Origin: Hermatobates lingyangjiaoensis
Taxonomy: Eukaryota > Arthropoda > Insecta > Hemiptera > Hermatobatidae
Direction: 5' to 3'
DNA length: 64,000 nucleotides
NCBI GenBank assembly: GCA_026182355.1
Contig: JAPFBL010000104.1
Span: forward strand, 2,535,501-2,599,500
Each line of letters starts with the position of its first letter. Position 1 is the stretch's first letter. The notes beneath the pieces were generated by a model. It saw nothing but the letters and a program-made list of their open reading frames with translations. It was not told where the DNA came from and did no database searches. This document shows positions 39,801 to 45,559 of this stretch, piece by piece. Position numbers and translations under genes: made by a program.

Positions 39801-40507
39801 GTTCGTGGAGCCACACCAGCCTGCAGACTGCAGTCTGGAGGCACCCAGCTTCTGGCCGGCCACGGACAGTCCGACCGCCATATGGTGACTGCAATCCATC
39901 GCATCCAGTACGAGTCAATAACAACCATGTTAGCTTCAAAATAACTATTTTAGCTTTGGTAAATTCAATTCGAAAATCCAATATATCAATTTTGCAACAA
40001 CTACTATCAACTTAAATTCAAAGCAGTGATTATTATTACTATAAGTTGAGCCATATAAATCATTTTTCTCTTCATTTGTAAATAAAAATTAATAACAAAA
40101 ATAGAATTATCATCTGAAAAAAGTATAAAGTAAAATAACGCAAACCATTGATTCTAGGACTTAGGATAATAACAAATCTCATAGCTGGTTCTATAATAGA
40201 TTTGCAGAACACGATTAATTAAAGGGGAGGTATCCTGCTATTCAAAGAAACAGCTTAAATTTTTACCTCTAAAATAATGAAACAATCGACCAAATAGATC
40301 ATAAAGAAATAGATTTCTTTTTCATGGTAGAAAACTGATTGTTTATCTTAGAGTTATATTTTTAACTTAAATAGTAATTATTATTACAATAATTAGAACA
40401 TAAGTATAATAATTAGTAACAACAATTAATAACATTTTAAACCAATACACTTACTCTTTATCCACGTCATATATAGTGTAGAAGGCAGTGAATGTGTTCT
40501 TGAACAC
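8875..40507 (-). CDS. DPP6/DPP10-like inactive dipeptidyl peptidase, C-terminal 685 aa in 12 exons (5' end not found)
   Basis: Join of twelve minus-strand exons: 40455-40507, 39668-39888, 33118-33314, 26712-26812, 20073-20202, 16161-16390, 15504-15697, 14976-15240, 14066-14251, 9863-10020, 9586-9791, 8875-8991. All junctions are GT/AG and all phases fit, giving 2058 nt (685 residues plus TAA). The order follows the S9B family: propeller strands (residues 1 to about 370), linker with GGPGLPL, then the alpha/beta-hydrolase domain with WGRGYGG (543-549), HGVAD (618-622) and DEGH (651-654). The nucleophile Ser position is Gly546, while Asp622 and His654 remain. Tyr of the oxyanion hole is lost (DGRPG, as in DPP6), and the docking Glu pair reads QEA. 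From family knowledge such proteins are type II membrane proteins without peptidase activity; DPP6 and DPP10 modulate Kv4 channels. I infer the same class here. About 100 N-terminal residues, including the membrane anchor, are missing from the recognised exons. Confidence 0.93.
9586..9791 (-). CDS. DPP-like exon k, catalytic Asp region
   Basis: Acceptor TTTGTTGCAG, donor CAG|GTTTGT, 206 bp (residues 579-647). It reads SVFTERVLGVPSENY, then ALYLVHGVADLSVPYVHS and ARSLSQAGILFRYQ. These match 'DSxYTERYMGLP' and 'LLIHGTADDNVHFQHS' of the family. The triad Asp (HGVAD) is kept; the following Asp and Asn are Leu and Ser. The intron before it is only 71 bp. Confidence 0.95.
9863..10020 (-). CDS. DPP-like exon j, nucleophile elbow with Gly instead of Ser
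   Basis: Acceptor TGTGTTGCAG, donor A|GTACGC, 158 bp (residues 526-579). It reads YLIEMLKYLDGTRIAVWGRG, then YGGYMTAMALSS and FKCGIAISPITDWIYY. The nucleophile elbow 'GWSYGG' of active enzymes is G-R-G-Y-G-G here. The codon for the Ser position is GGG at 9962-9960. DPP10 carries Gly and DPP6 Asp at this site. Confidence 0.96.
11522..11553. repeat. (TA)n microsatellite
   Basis: About 16 TA units inside an intron. Confidence 0.95.
11694..13550. repeat. interspersed repeat, single-copy A+B form
   Basis: Diverged homologue of the array at 48907-52817. Both share the order GCATTATCTTTGAGG, CAATCTCAAACCTTGTGAGA, CGCTAAACGGCT, GTTTACATTGACTT, CTGTACTACCTCA and the end GAGTGTAGGCCACTCCAGAT. No protein is encoded. 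It is probably a non-autonomous transposon; class unknown. Confidence 0.8.
12773..12824. repeat. 13-bp tandem repeat, 4 copies
   Basis: Four consecutive units of the form GGATGNNACCTNN. It lies within the repeat at 11694-13550 but has no counterpart in the 50-52 kb copies, so it is a local expansion or insertion. Confidence 0.75.
14066..14251 (-). CDS. DPP-like exon i, hydrolase domain
   Basis: Acceptor AATTTTCAG, donor AG|GTCAGT, 186 bp (residues 464-526). It reads DGRPGKELVSKEFDIDWGTY, then VVYVRIDIVGRGEEGSR and SSQVQDSINALR. This is the family 'W..YL......V...DGRGSG..G' region, but the DGRGSG block has become IVGRGEEG, again a departure from active enzymes. Confidence 0.94.
14505..14550. 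repeat. (TA)n microsatellite beside a foldback element
   Basis: Twenty-three TA units directly left of the foldback at 14601. Confidence 0.95.
14601..14864. mobile_element. foldback element, family A, hammerhead-like motif in each arm
   Basis: Two inverted arms (roughly 14601-14713 and 14752-14864) carry the same sequence, including CCAAGCGCACTGGTTCAGAG and TAATTTTCGGGTTGAACCGT with its complement. Each arm holds CTGAAGA-C-GGTTCAACCC-GAAA (minus 14669-14647, plus 14795-14816). Single-arm copies occur at about 17815-17880 and 30700-30800. No protein. Confidence 0.75.
14866..14911. repeat. small palindrome, family B fragment
   Basis: GAGTCAGTTGGGT pairs with ACCCAACTGACTC around a loop containing CTCTGACGAAGA. 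It is the same core as the family B foldbacks at 37.2-38.5 kb. Confidence 0.65.
14976..15240 (-). CDS. DPP-like exon h, propeller end and start of hydrolase domain
   Basis: Acceptor TTGTGTGCAG, donor CT|GTCAGC, 265 bp (residues 376-464). It contains IECGGPGLPLGGVHNTST, the GPGLPL signature closing the propeller, then LLLPPSWREE and FPVLVHL, the first strands of the hydrolase fold. The junction gives HLDGRPGKEL. In active DPP4 this position holds the oxyanion-hole Tyr (VYAGP). The Asp-Gly version resembles DPP6. Confidence 0.95.
15504..15697 (-). CDS. DPP-like exon g, propeller, cysteine-rich
   Basis: Acceptor ATGCTTGCAG, donor G|GTGCGT, 194 bp (residues 311-376). It reads YYLGTVESKPGERHLYVV, then CITCEFPRYLNSTMRRIYTN and CSHFNTYVPP. 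The block 'YY...E..PGxRHLY' and the CxxC pair are typical of the family's cysteine-rich propeller part. NST and NCS are potential N-glycosylation sites on the extracellular side. Confidence 0.95.
16161..16390 (-). CDS. DPP-like exon f, propeller
   Basis: Acceptor TTATTTTCCAG, donor GT|GTAAGA, 230 bp (residues 235-311). It begins SHVERAAEGGWVKMEQEPVY and ends ILGWDYVNHLV, the counterpart of 'GWV...P.F..DG.SF' and 'V..I.G.D...N.VYY'. Two trailing bases complete Val with the first base of exon g. Confidence 0.94.
17280..17640. mobile_element. foldback element, family F, bounded by (TA)n
   Basis: Left arm (about 17280-17372) and right arm (about 17545-17640) are inverted copies, for example AATTAAACACCACAATAAAC against GTTTATTGTGGTGTTTAATT. 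(TA)n tracts sit outside both arms (17219-17245, 17636-17684). The arms carry a hammerhead-like core around GTTGTAAC-GAAA (minus 17353-17334, plus 17564-17583). The 170-bp centre is unique. Confidence 0.75.
17724..17756. repeat. perfect 33-bp palindrome, apparent collapsed foldback
   Basis: Sixteen-base arms (GTATAATGTAATCGGG and its exact complement) around one T. The 25 bases before it match the left flank of the foldback at 37841, so it looks like the same element reduced to its tips. Confidence 0.85.
17815..18065 (+). mobile_element. single-arm family A and family D fragments in tandem
   Basis: 17815-17880 matches family A (minus-strand CTGATGA-C-AGTTCAACC-GAAA at 17846-17825). 17896-18060 matches the complement of 28905-29045 and contains the CGTTTCGG / AAAACC hairpin of family D (about 18016-18056). 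Confidence 0.6.
18356..19386. repeat. GC-richer block flanked by 50-bp direct repeats
   Basis: The same 50 bases (starting TTGGAGGATATTTTCGGGCG) occur at 18356-18405 and 19337-19386, with an extra partial copy near 19320. They enclose the 31-bp minisatellite and about 150 bp of unique GC-rich sequence. Composition contrasts sharply with the AT-rich surroundings, suggesting an inserted or duplicated segment. Confidence 0.8.
18481..19162. repeat. 31-bp minisatellite, exactly 22 units
   Basis: Units of 31 bp on the pattern CAGGYGTTGAGTTGRCCTGG-AGGCGAGTTAC, with a partial 23rd unit to about 19180. The last seven units are nearly identical while the first fifteen alternate between GTTCGATTGG/GGGCC and GTTGAGTTGG types. 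This fits recent expansion at the right end. Because 31 is not a multiple of 3, translated frames cycle and are not evidence of a protein. Confidence 0.95.
20073..20202 (-). CDS. DPP-like exon e, propeller
   Basis: Acceptor GTGTCTCTAG, donor GAG|GTGAGT, 130 bp (residues 191-234). It reads EYYLTSASWVG, then VWLNRAQNLSVISNC, equal to the family 'YYLxxVxW...WLNRxQNxSxxxxC' segment. An alternative AG two bases downstream of the chosen acceptor would break the phase match to exon d. Confidence 0.94.
22080..22180 (-). mobile_element. family C element fragment with hammerhead-like motif
   Basis: Minus strand reads CTGATGACGACGCGGTTGAA then TTATAGTAGTGAGTTTCTGT. The tail is shared with the copies at 28649, 28830 and 29291, showing a dispersed family. 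Confidence 0.55.
25019..25690 (-). mobile_element. Penelope-like retroelement remnant: end of RT and GIY-YIG-type endonuclease
   Basis: On the minus strand a segment reading SFITYVKGVSEQLNR precedes KSSIPDQN, then YKCNNC and C-IGKTSQYL..IVQHKTDIKN, ALVKHASSLNRTFDLEN and RIITEIIRIL, ending in a stop at 25019. Penelope-like elements carry the same order: a 'YVKGxSE' linker, an 'IPD' stretch, a Cys pair, then a GIY-YIG-type nuclease with 'YIGxTxxxLxxRxxxHK'. Stops and frame changes between about 25340 and 25500 show the copy is dead. The last 101 residues (25324-25019) are still open. Confidence 0.85.
26712..26812 (-). CDS. DPP-like exon d, propeller
   Basis: Acceptor TTGTTACAG, donor CA|GTCAGT, 101 bp (residues 158-191). 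It reads PGSPNPTVKLWLANL, matching the very conserved 'YPKPGxxNPTVxL' block of DPP4-like proteins. Two trailing bases join an A in the next exon to give Gln. Confidence 0.94.
27495..27545. repeat. (TC)n / (TATC)n simple repeat
   Basis: Runs of TC followed by four to five TATC units. Confidence 0.85.
28600..29045. mobile_element. cluster of family C and D fragments
   Basis: 28649-28669 plus reads CTGATGA-A-GAC-CCA-GTC-GAAA and continues ATAGTAGTTAGTTTCTGTGA. 28830-28849 is a decayed reverse copy. 28905-29045 matches the complement of 17896-18060 and holds AATCGAAACGTTGGCAATGA. Confidence 0.6.
29260..29430. mobile_element. family C foldback with two opposed hammerhead-like motifs
   Basis: A minus motif at 29311-29291 (CTGATGA-C-GAGACATCC-GAAA) faces a plus motif at 29401-29421 (CTGATGA-C-GAGGCAATC-GAAA). 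Between them ACAGAAGTCAGG and its surroundings also pair imperfectly. Confidence 0.6.
30083..30705 (-). mobile_element. Helitron remnant: helicase C-terminus and 3' terminus
   Basis: The minus strand from about 30700 reads QDVFIPRIPVIPTDVPFNFK, RLQFPVKLSFAMSINKSQGQ, TLSVAGLHLLEPCLSHGQLY and VGCSRVGSSKNLYILAPE. These are the last helicase motifs of the Helitron Rep/Hel protein (SINKSQGQT, SHGQLYV..SRV). A run of T at about 30436-30442 shifts the frame just before the end. Downstream a GC hairpin (CCCAGGC-AAC-GCCGGG, 30117-30099) and the terminal CTAG at 30086-30083 followed by T match a Helitron 3' end. The coding part is cut at about 30705 by a family A element. Confidence 0.88.
30700..30890 (+). 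mobile_element. family A element inserted into the Helitron, with (TA)n
   Basis: AGTGCGCTTGGTTTCC leads to CTGAAGA-C-GGTTCAACC-GAAA (30738-30758) and TTAGAGACTGTAAGTGTGTG, the right-arm sequence of the foldback at 14601. It ends in a 32-bp (TA)n tract (30857-30888). Helicase homology stops where it begins. Confidence 0.75.
31010..31195 (-). mobile_element. possible Helitron 5' part
   Basis: The minus strand reads TCTTGTTTATATATCTGTTTG, then CAAAACTACTGGACCAATTG and GAAACTTGGCATGGGAGG. This resembles the 5' non-coding part of insect Helitrons, with a TC start, and lies upstream of the helicase fragment in the same orientation. I infer an internally deleted single copy. Confidence 0.4.
32641..32792 (+). 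repeat. purine-rich tract
   Basis: About 150 bases almost entirely A and G (AGAGAAAGGAGAGACAGAGG and similar), ending in GATA repeats. Confidence 0.85.
33118..33314 (-). CDS. DPP-like exon c, propeller
   Basis: Acceptor ATGCTTCAG, donor ACG|GTATTT, 197 bp (residues 92-157). It contains ERSWWCSEDGSSLLFASYND, the counterpart of the family block 'ALWWSPDGxxLxYAxFND', then a longer loop of low complexity before TLRYPT, which joins the next exon's PGSPNPTVK. Several overlapping reading frames cross this GC-rich exon; only this frame continues through both splice sites. Confidence 0.92.
34439..34500. repeat. 26-bp tandem repeat, 2.4 copies
   Basis: CTATTCCACCTATGTATATC-CAGCAT twice without change, then CTATTCCACC. 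Confidence 0.95.
35171..35480 (+). mobile_element. possible retrotransposon 3'-end fragment
   Basis: GGGACCGACGGCTTAACATC and CTCTCCGAGGGATGG resemble the 'CCGACGGCTTAACGTGCTCTCCGAAGCACGG' type tail common in arthropod non-LTR and related repeats. No coding part is attached. Recognition is by sequence resemblance only. Confidence 0.35.
35636..35761. repeat. 68-bp tandem duplication
   Basis: TCTGCATTAACGACTTTTAA and the following bases occur at 35636 and again at 35704, with one difference in the shared part (GAACATGG against GAATATGG). Confidence 0.95.
36385..36575. mobile_element. family E foldback with hammerhead-like motif
   Basis: Terminal inverted segments GGGTAAAAAGCTAATGAAGC and GCTTTATTAGCTTTTTACCC enclose CTGAAGA-A-GAACACTACGTGTTC followed by AAAACG (36480-36508). 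A second copy of the family lies at 54795-55010. Confidence 0.75.
37155..37335. mobile_element. family B foldback, copy 1
   Basis: Inverted arms run from GATCAAACCACAATATGAAA to TTTCATATTGTGGTTTGATC. Each arm has CTGACGA.GACCG...CGGTTGAAAG (minus 37229-37201, plus 37261-37289). (TA)n tracts sit just outside. Confidence 0.8.
37575..37760 (+). mobile_element. GC-richer repeat with hammerhead-like motif
   Basis: GCTGGGGGGCAGCATTGCGG leads to CGATGA-C-GAC-GGAT-GTC-GAAA (about 37699-37719), then AAGTGAGTTCTGTAGTGTTA and a TA-rich tail. The tail resembles the sequence at 14420-14460, pointing to a further dispersed family. Confidence 0.5.
37841..38150. mobile_element. family D foldback, nearly perfect 150-bp arms
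   Basis: Arms 37841-37988 and about 38003-38150 are inverted copies, from TAGGAGTATAATGTAATCGG to its complement. Each carries the hairpin CCTATGAA-AAAGGTTTTAAA-TAAAACC-GAAACGTCGGC. A short internal duplication sits near the centre (AAAAATTCT). (TA)n lies on both sides. Confidence 0.85.
38170..38535. mobile_element. family B elements, copies 2 and 3
   Basis: A single arm (38170-38260, minus motif 38243-38215) is followed after (TA)n by a full inverted pair at about 38318-38515 (minus motif 38381-38353, plus motif about 38445-38482). The series ends in (TA)n at 38517-38537. Confidence 0.75.
39668..39888 (-). CDS. DPP-like exon b, propeller with altered docking Glu motif
   Basis: Acceptor GGATTGCAG, donor G|GTAATA, 221 bp (window residues 18-92). 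It carries the family block SDNDIYVRESP followed by YNGVPDWLYQ. In active DPP4 the segment after DW is Y-E-E-E-V, whose paired Glu residues bind the substrate N-terminus. Here the spliced protein reads DWLYQEAI, so one Glu of the pair is Gln and the next position is Ala. This fits the loss of catalysis seen in the hydrolase domain. Confidence 0.93.
39889..40454 (-). other. intron between DPP-like exons a and b (566 bp)
   Basis: AT-rich, no repeat or coding signal noticed. Confidence 0.8.
40455..40507 (-). CDS. DPP-like exon a (most 5' exon recognised)
   Basis: A 53-bp exon beginning after a TTTGTTGCAG acceptor and ending at GTAAGT. It reads VFKNTFTAFYTIYDVDK and leaves two bases (GA) that join the T opening the next exon to give Asp. 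It matches the conserved propeller strand written around 'FRHSFTAxYxIYD' in DPP4-family proteins. It starts in phase 0, so another coding exon must precede it. I did not find that exon in the next few kilobases upstream. Confidence 0.88.
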
Positions 40508-41623
40508 CTGCAACAAATATAACTTTTAGATTGGAACCGTACTCAGTATAATATCATATTATAATATACTTAATTCTCAAAGATCGCACAAAGGTTGCTG
40601 TAAAGATAACTTGATGAGATTAACCAACCCTTAGGGAGGTTTTGGTAAATACTGATAAGCTTATCATATTTTAAGTAAAACTCCATGTCAGGTTTCTTTT
40701 ATCATATTCAATTTGTGTAAAAGGTAAATTGGAAAGTTGATAACAAGATTTTTAATTTATCAGACTGCTTTTCAATCATCCTATACTAGATTAAGGTAGC
40801 TGGTAAATCCTTTCTTTTGAGAAACAGTTTGTTTCCTTAAAACATTGTCATAGTCTTTATACTTTATTTTATAAAATGATTTTTTTTTTATATATTTACA
40901 ATTTAAAAACAAAGTTTTAAGTTTCTTTTACGCATTTCCTTAACACCAGAGTAACTGAGATAATTTTTCATTTTCTATAAATAATATAACTAAAGTATAG
41001 TGACTAGAAAAATTCTATCTCGAGATTTTGACGGAATTACATGATTTGAGGTCCCCAAAGACGTTTCATGGCGTATTAGATGAAGTTGATAGCATATGTT
41101 CAAGATCTCCTTTACGAATGAGTCCTAGTGATATGGACTATTAGCAGTGATTTTGTAGGTTTGGAGAAATACTTTAAAACATCTCTTGGAAAGCTATGGA
41201 GATAAAATAAAAGTTAAAAGACGAGTGTGACGTAAAGTAGGAAATCAGAGTATGAACTGTTTACCATAAAACAATACTCTTTACCTTAAATTTTAACAAA
41301 TACTCATCGAACATTGCAAAATATTTTTAGACTATTTTTACTTAAAACTGCAATGGACTAATCACATAGATCACCTAGCACTCACAGAGACAAAGTGATT
41401 TTGCTTACTAAAAAGGCCAGATGGAAATAAATGCGGAATGCATAAAAATGCCAAAAATCAAGCTTATATTTCTATACTGGCAAACGTACCCGTCTTTGAC
41501 GGAATCAAAAATTCTATTATACTTGGTATTCCAAAATATCATGGAATACTATACCAATTATAGTATTATACTAATACTATAATTAGAAATTATAGAATAG
41601 TAGAAAATAACATTATTAGTACA

Positions 41624-41790
41624 GTGTTAAACAAATGCGTCTGTATACACCACATTAGTTTTCTGTTCTTCAGGTTTACGGAAGAACAAACAGTTGGAAC
41701 CTCTGACTCTTGAGCAAATAAACTGCAGTTGACCATGTGAGAAAAACTTGGTCTCGCTAATTTGAATTCCTGCGTCAGATGAAGTTTCAA
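41624..41790 (-). mobile_element. second Helitron helicase C-terminal remnant
   Basis: One minus-strand frame reads DAGIQISETKFFSHGQLQFI, CSRVRGSNCLFFRKPEEQKT and NVVYTDAFV, then a stop. This is the Helitron helicase end (FSHGQL..CSRV, then KTxNVVY). Upstream the reading breaks: SIKN appears in another frame where SINKSQGQT would be expected. It is a degraded copy, unlike the one at 30 kb in sequence. Confidence 0.8.
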
Positions 41791-41999
41791 ATGTTTATTC
41801 TTAATTGATAGTACATCTTGAACTCTGTGAAACACCTTTTCAATTATGTCAAATACGCAATATATTCATATGCTCAAATGAAATTAAAATCAACTAACAA
41901 TACCTACTTGCCATACCTGTGTATTTTCAAAACAAACTTGTCTGTGAAGTTAGGAAAATACAGTTTAAAGCCCCATAACTTCGCTTCTGTACTGAATTA

Positions 42000-42380
42000 T
42001 CAATTTATTTAGAGCCCATATTTTAATTTAGGCACACACAAATCCAGTGTCAAAGTTTCAGCTCGCTATGTCTTATTGTGGCTGAGTTTACTTGTGACAA
42101 ACGTTTTTGCTTTAAATGTCTATAACATCACTTCTCCGTTGAATTTCCAATCAATTCAGAGCCTGTATTTTAAGTTAGACCTACACAAATCTACTGTAAA
42201 AGTTTCAGCTTGATATGTCTTATGGTGGCTGAGTTTACTTCTGACAAAATTTTGCGGACAAATCGACAAACAGACAGAAATTTTTCAAAGTATGGATTCG
42301 GTTTCTCCAATGTATGAAACGTAAACGAAACTTGAAATGAGTCAGTTCTAAGCAATGTACAGACAAAATCATTATTTTAT
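42000..42380. repeat. imperfect tandem repeat of about 150 bp with GACAGACAG tail
   Basis: AGTTTCAGCTCGCTATGTCT and TGTGGCTGAGTTTACTTGTG recur about 150 bp later as AGTTTCAGCTTGATATGTCT and GGTGGCTGAGTTTACTTCTG. A tail CGACAAACAGACAGAAAT is typical of arthropod transposon ends. Confidence 0.65.
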
Positions 42381-45300
42381 TTATATAGATTTCATACTCC
42401 GGACCTGCAATCGAGTACAGCAGTCACATTCTATACGTAGATATATTGCTATCATTGATTTTTATCAGGAAACACAGTAACTCAAAATCAATATTTGGTA
42501 AAAATACAGAACATGTTTGCATTGCTTTGAAATCTAATTATCAAATTAAATCTAATATATTGGTTTAATTAAACATAGTATTTGTTGGTTTCAATTTGCA
42601 GGTAGATTTAAAAAACTCGCATTATTTAATACAATAAGAATCAAACTGTGTGATCTTCTAAGCTAATTTAATTCAAAATTTACATGAATATTACTTCCAG
42701 ATATGTTTGCAATCATTAAATTTAAGAAAAATACTAGCAGTTCTTGTTATTCTCTTCAACTGACATTATAGGTTACACATGAAATACTGTGGTAAAAGAA
42801 ATACAAAAAGGAAACAATTCAATTTACTCGTAATAAAGATTCCTGGCCCAGTAAATTAGCTTAACTATAATCTTAGCTTAACTCTAACAAAATAATTTCT
42901 GATTTAAAGAAGACTACTATTGCGGAGAAGATAATTGTCACTCATAAGTCACAATTGGATATAAATGTTAAACTTGTTATACTCTTGGTCTCTTAATAAT
43001 CACTAAGATATGTGATGAATGGACAAATGCCTCTTTTCTATTTAAATAATGTAAATGTATTGTCTGATTAACTATAGTTGACTATTATATGAACAATTAT
43101 TTTAATGGGAGCATAAATTTTCCAGAATTTAATCTAAATGGCAAGAAAAGATAGCAATAAGTCATAAATGTTGGGTTTGTTACTTTAAACCTTTTATGTA
43201 TTCATTGGCTGGGAGCCAATGTTGAGTTAAATTGTTAAACATTGAAACATTCATTATTTGTGATTTTGGTAACAAATTTAATTACAGTACAATTTATCAT
43301 TAACCAAACCAGATTTTTTTTTTTTTTTTAAAAAAAAGGTATTAATAAAACAAACCTGAGGCCATTGTTCACCTATTATGTGTTACGTGCTCACGAGTGG
43401 CTTTAATAACTTAGAAGTTTATTAATTCGACTGGATATTTCAAACAATTATAACTTCAAATAGTAAGTACGATTTCTATTTCAACTATTCCTCCGTTATG
43501 ACATCTACTTAAATTGTTTAATATTAATGTTATGTGAAAATAATTAGTTAATTATTAACAATTGCTTACAATGAATATGGCGGCTTACATTTTGAACTAC
43601 GATTCTTTTTGTTTAATATATTTTATATCTTTTGCTAAAATAACATTTTGTGGATTAAACATGACGTTACAAAAAATTCAAAATGCTAATTAATGTATTA
43701 TTTATGCAGTATTGTTATGTACTTTATTAAGAGTACATATTTGTCACAGAATATTGACATATGAATTAAGACTTCTTTTAATTAGAAATATTTTATAAAT
43801 TGAGAAACTATAACTTAATTACTTCAAAATTGTTTACTTAATTGATTGATTTTTTCTAATTAATGTAATTTAAACAGTAACTGAAAGTTACTGAAAACAG
43901 TAAATGAAGAAATAATATTTGTTTTCAACGCATTGAAAAGTATAATGAAATACTTCTTATAATTTAGTAGCATTAATTAAACAAAATATCTTTGATTTAT
44001 ATCCTCTTAAAGATTTACATATTTATACTTAATAAACAATAAAGTATTAAGCTTTGTGCATCGCATACAGAAACCTTATTATGACTATTTCATTAATCAA
44101 AGATTTATTGTAAATTAAAGTAAGTACATTAACTATGTTATTGGTAAGTACTGAATTTTTTACTACAATTATATTTAAAATAAGATAATGGGTATTGATA
44201 CGAGAATAATGTTCATCATTGTTTTGTAATTATAATATTAATTAGGTTTTTACAATTTTATATTGACCGTAATAATATATCTGTCAGTTATTGATTAATT
44301 TATTACATTTTTTTGCTATTTCTTTATTTTTGAAAGAAACATTTGATCCTATCTAGGTAAACTGTTATAATTCACGACTTGAATCTTAATAATTAAATTA
44401 ATTTATGATGGATAAAGTATACATAGATAAAGTAAAGTTTACTAAGTCCTCTCCATATTTTTTAACAGCTTTAATTATTGATTACACTTCCATCACAACT
44501 ATTAAAATGCTTCCATTCCATTGCATTAGAATAAAGAAAGTGAAATGTGAATTCAAGGCTACTGCATTACAGCTTATTTGAAGGTTTAAAGATCCCTCTA
44601 ATGGTTTGAAGACTTGTAATGGTTAAAAAATCAAGAATTCAAATATTTTCCAAAATATACGACTATTTATTACATTTTCTTTATAATTTGAATAATGAAG
44701 ACAGCCGTATTTCAATAATCAATTGATTAAATTCTTATTTTTGAGTTTGATAATATGTTTACCTACAGTAGTATTGACTCTAGACTACTCCAGTTCTTTT
44801 ATGTTGTATACAAATTATATTTTGTACAATATTTCTGTTTGCAGTCAGTCAATTGGCTAAATAATATCTATAGCATAATCCTTTATAATAATTAGTCAAA
44901 AATTACTCTTCTACATGTGCGTACTTATTAATTACATTACAAATCATTCAAATAAATTTGAAACGATGTCAAATATCTTCTCAAAAGTTGTGATAAATTG
45001 TGATTTTGTTAATTATAACAAATGTACATTATTATAAGTTTTTATAAAGAAAAAACTATTTTATTAGTTTTTGTGAACTGATTTATGTTTTAATTGTATT
45101 ACTTTAACCTATACCTATGTATAATATTTTCTTTATTTTGTTGTCATTGTATATGAATAAATATTTCTTTTATTTAGATTATTTATTCATGCAAATAACT
45201 TGATAAATACATGTTTGTGCATACGGGTAACTCATTTGATGATGTTGGTAGTATATTATATATTGCATTTAAAAGTTAATTGTCACATTTTTTACATTGT

Positions 45301-45532
45301 CACATATATATTTTTTTTAATCATTTTGAGGTTATGGTGGAACATGTAACTAGTTAAACAATTACAATAGGTTCTACCTACCCTCATTACAGACTGATTG
45401 ATAATTAGTATGTATTGTCTTAAGAAAGTAATAGAATTCTTTGATTATGGCCAGTCACAAATATGACTTATCGAGAGTTCACATTATTTTAAATCACCGT
45501 TGTGTTGGTATTAATTGTATGTTGTGTTGCAG

Positions 45533-45559
45533 GTGCAGACGAAAGGATACCTGTACCAG
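45533..45559 (+). other. 27-bp microexon candidate (copy 1)
   Basis: GTTGTGTTGCAG precedes and GTAAGTGGG follows a 27-base stretch that reads VQTKGYLYQ in phase 0. Both splice signals are strong, but no neighbouring coding exon was found and nothing identifies a product. The same 27 bases and signals are kept at 57749-57775. Confidence 0.25.

Larger units (their letters stand above)
40508..43414. other. upstream intron or flank of the DPP-like gene
   Basis: Exon a starts in phase 0 without a Met, so this should be intronic unless the gene is truncated. It holds a fragment of the A repeat (about 40990-41080, TCTCGAGATTTTGACGGAAT), the second Helitron remnant, and the tandem repeat at 42000-42260. 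No preceding exon was found. Confidence 0.6.
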
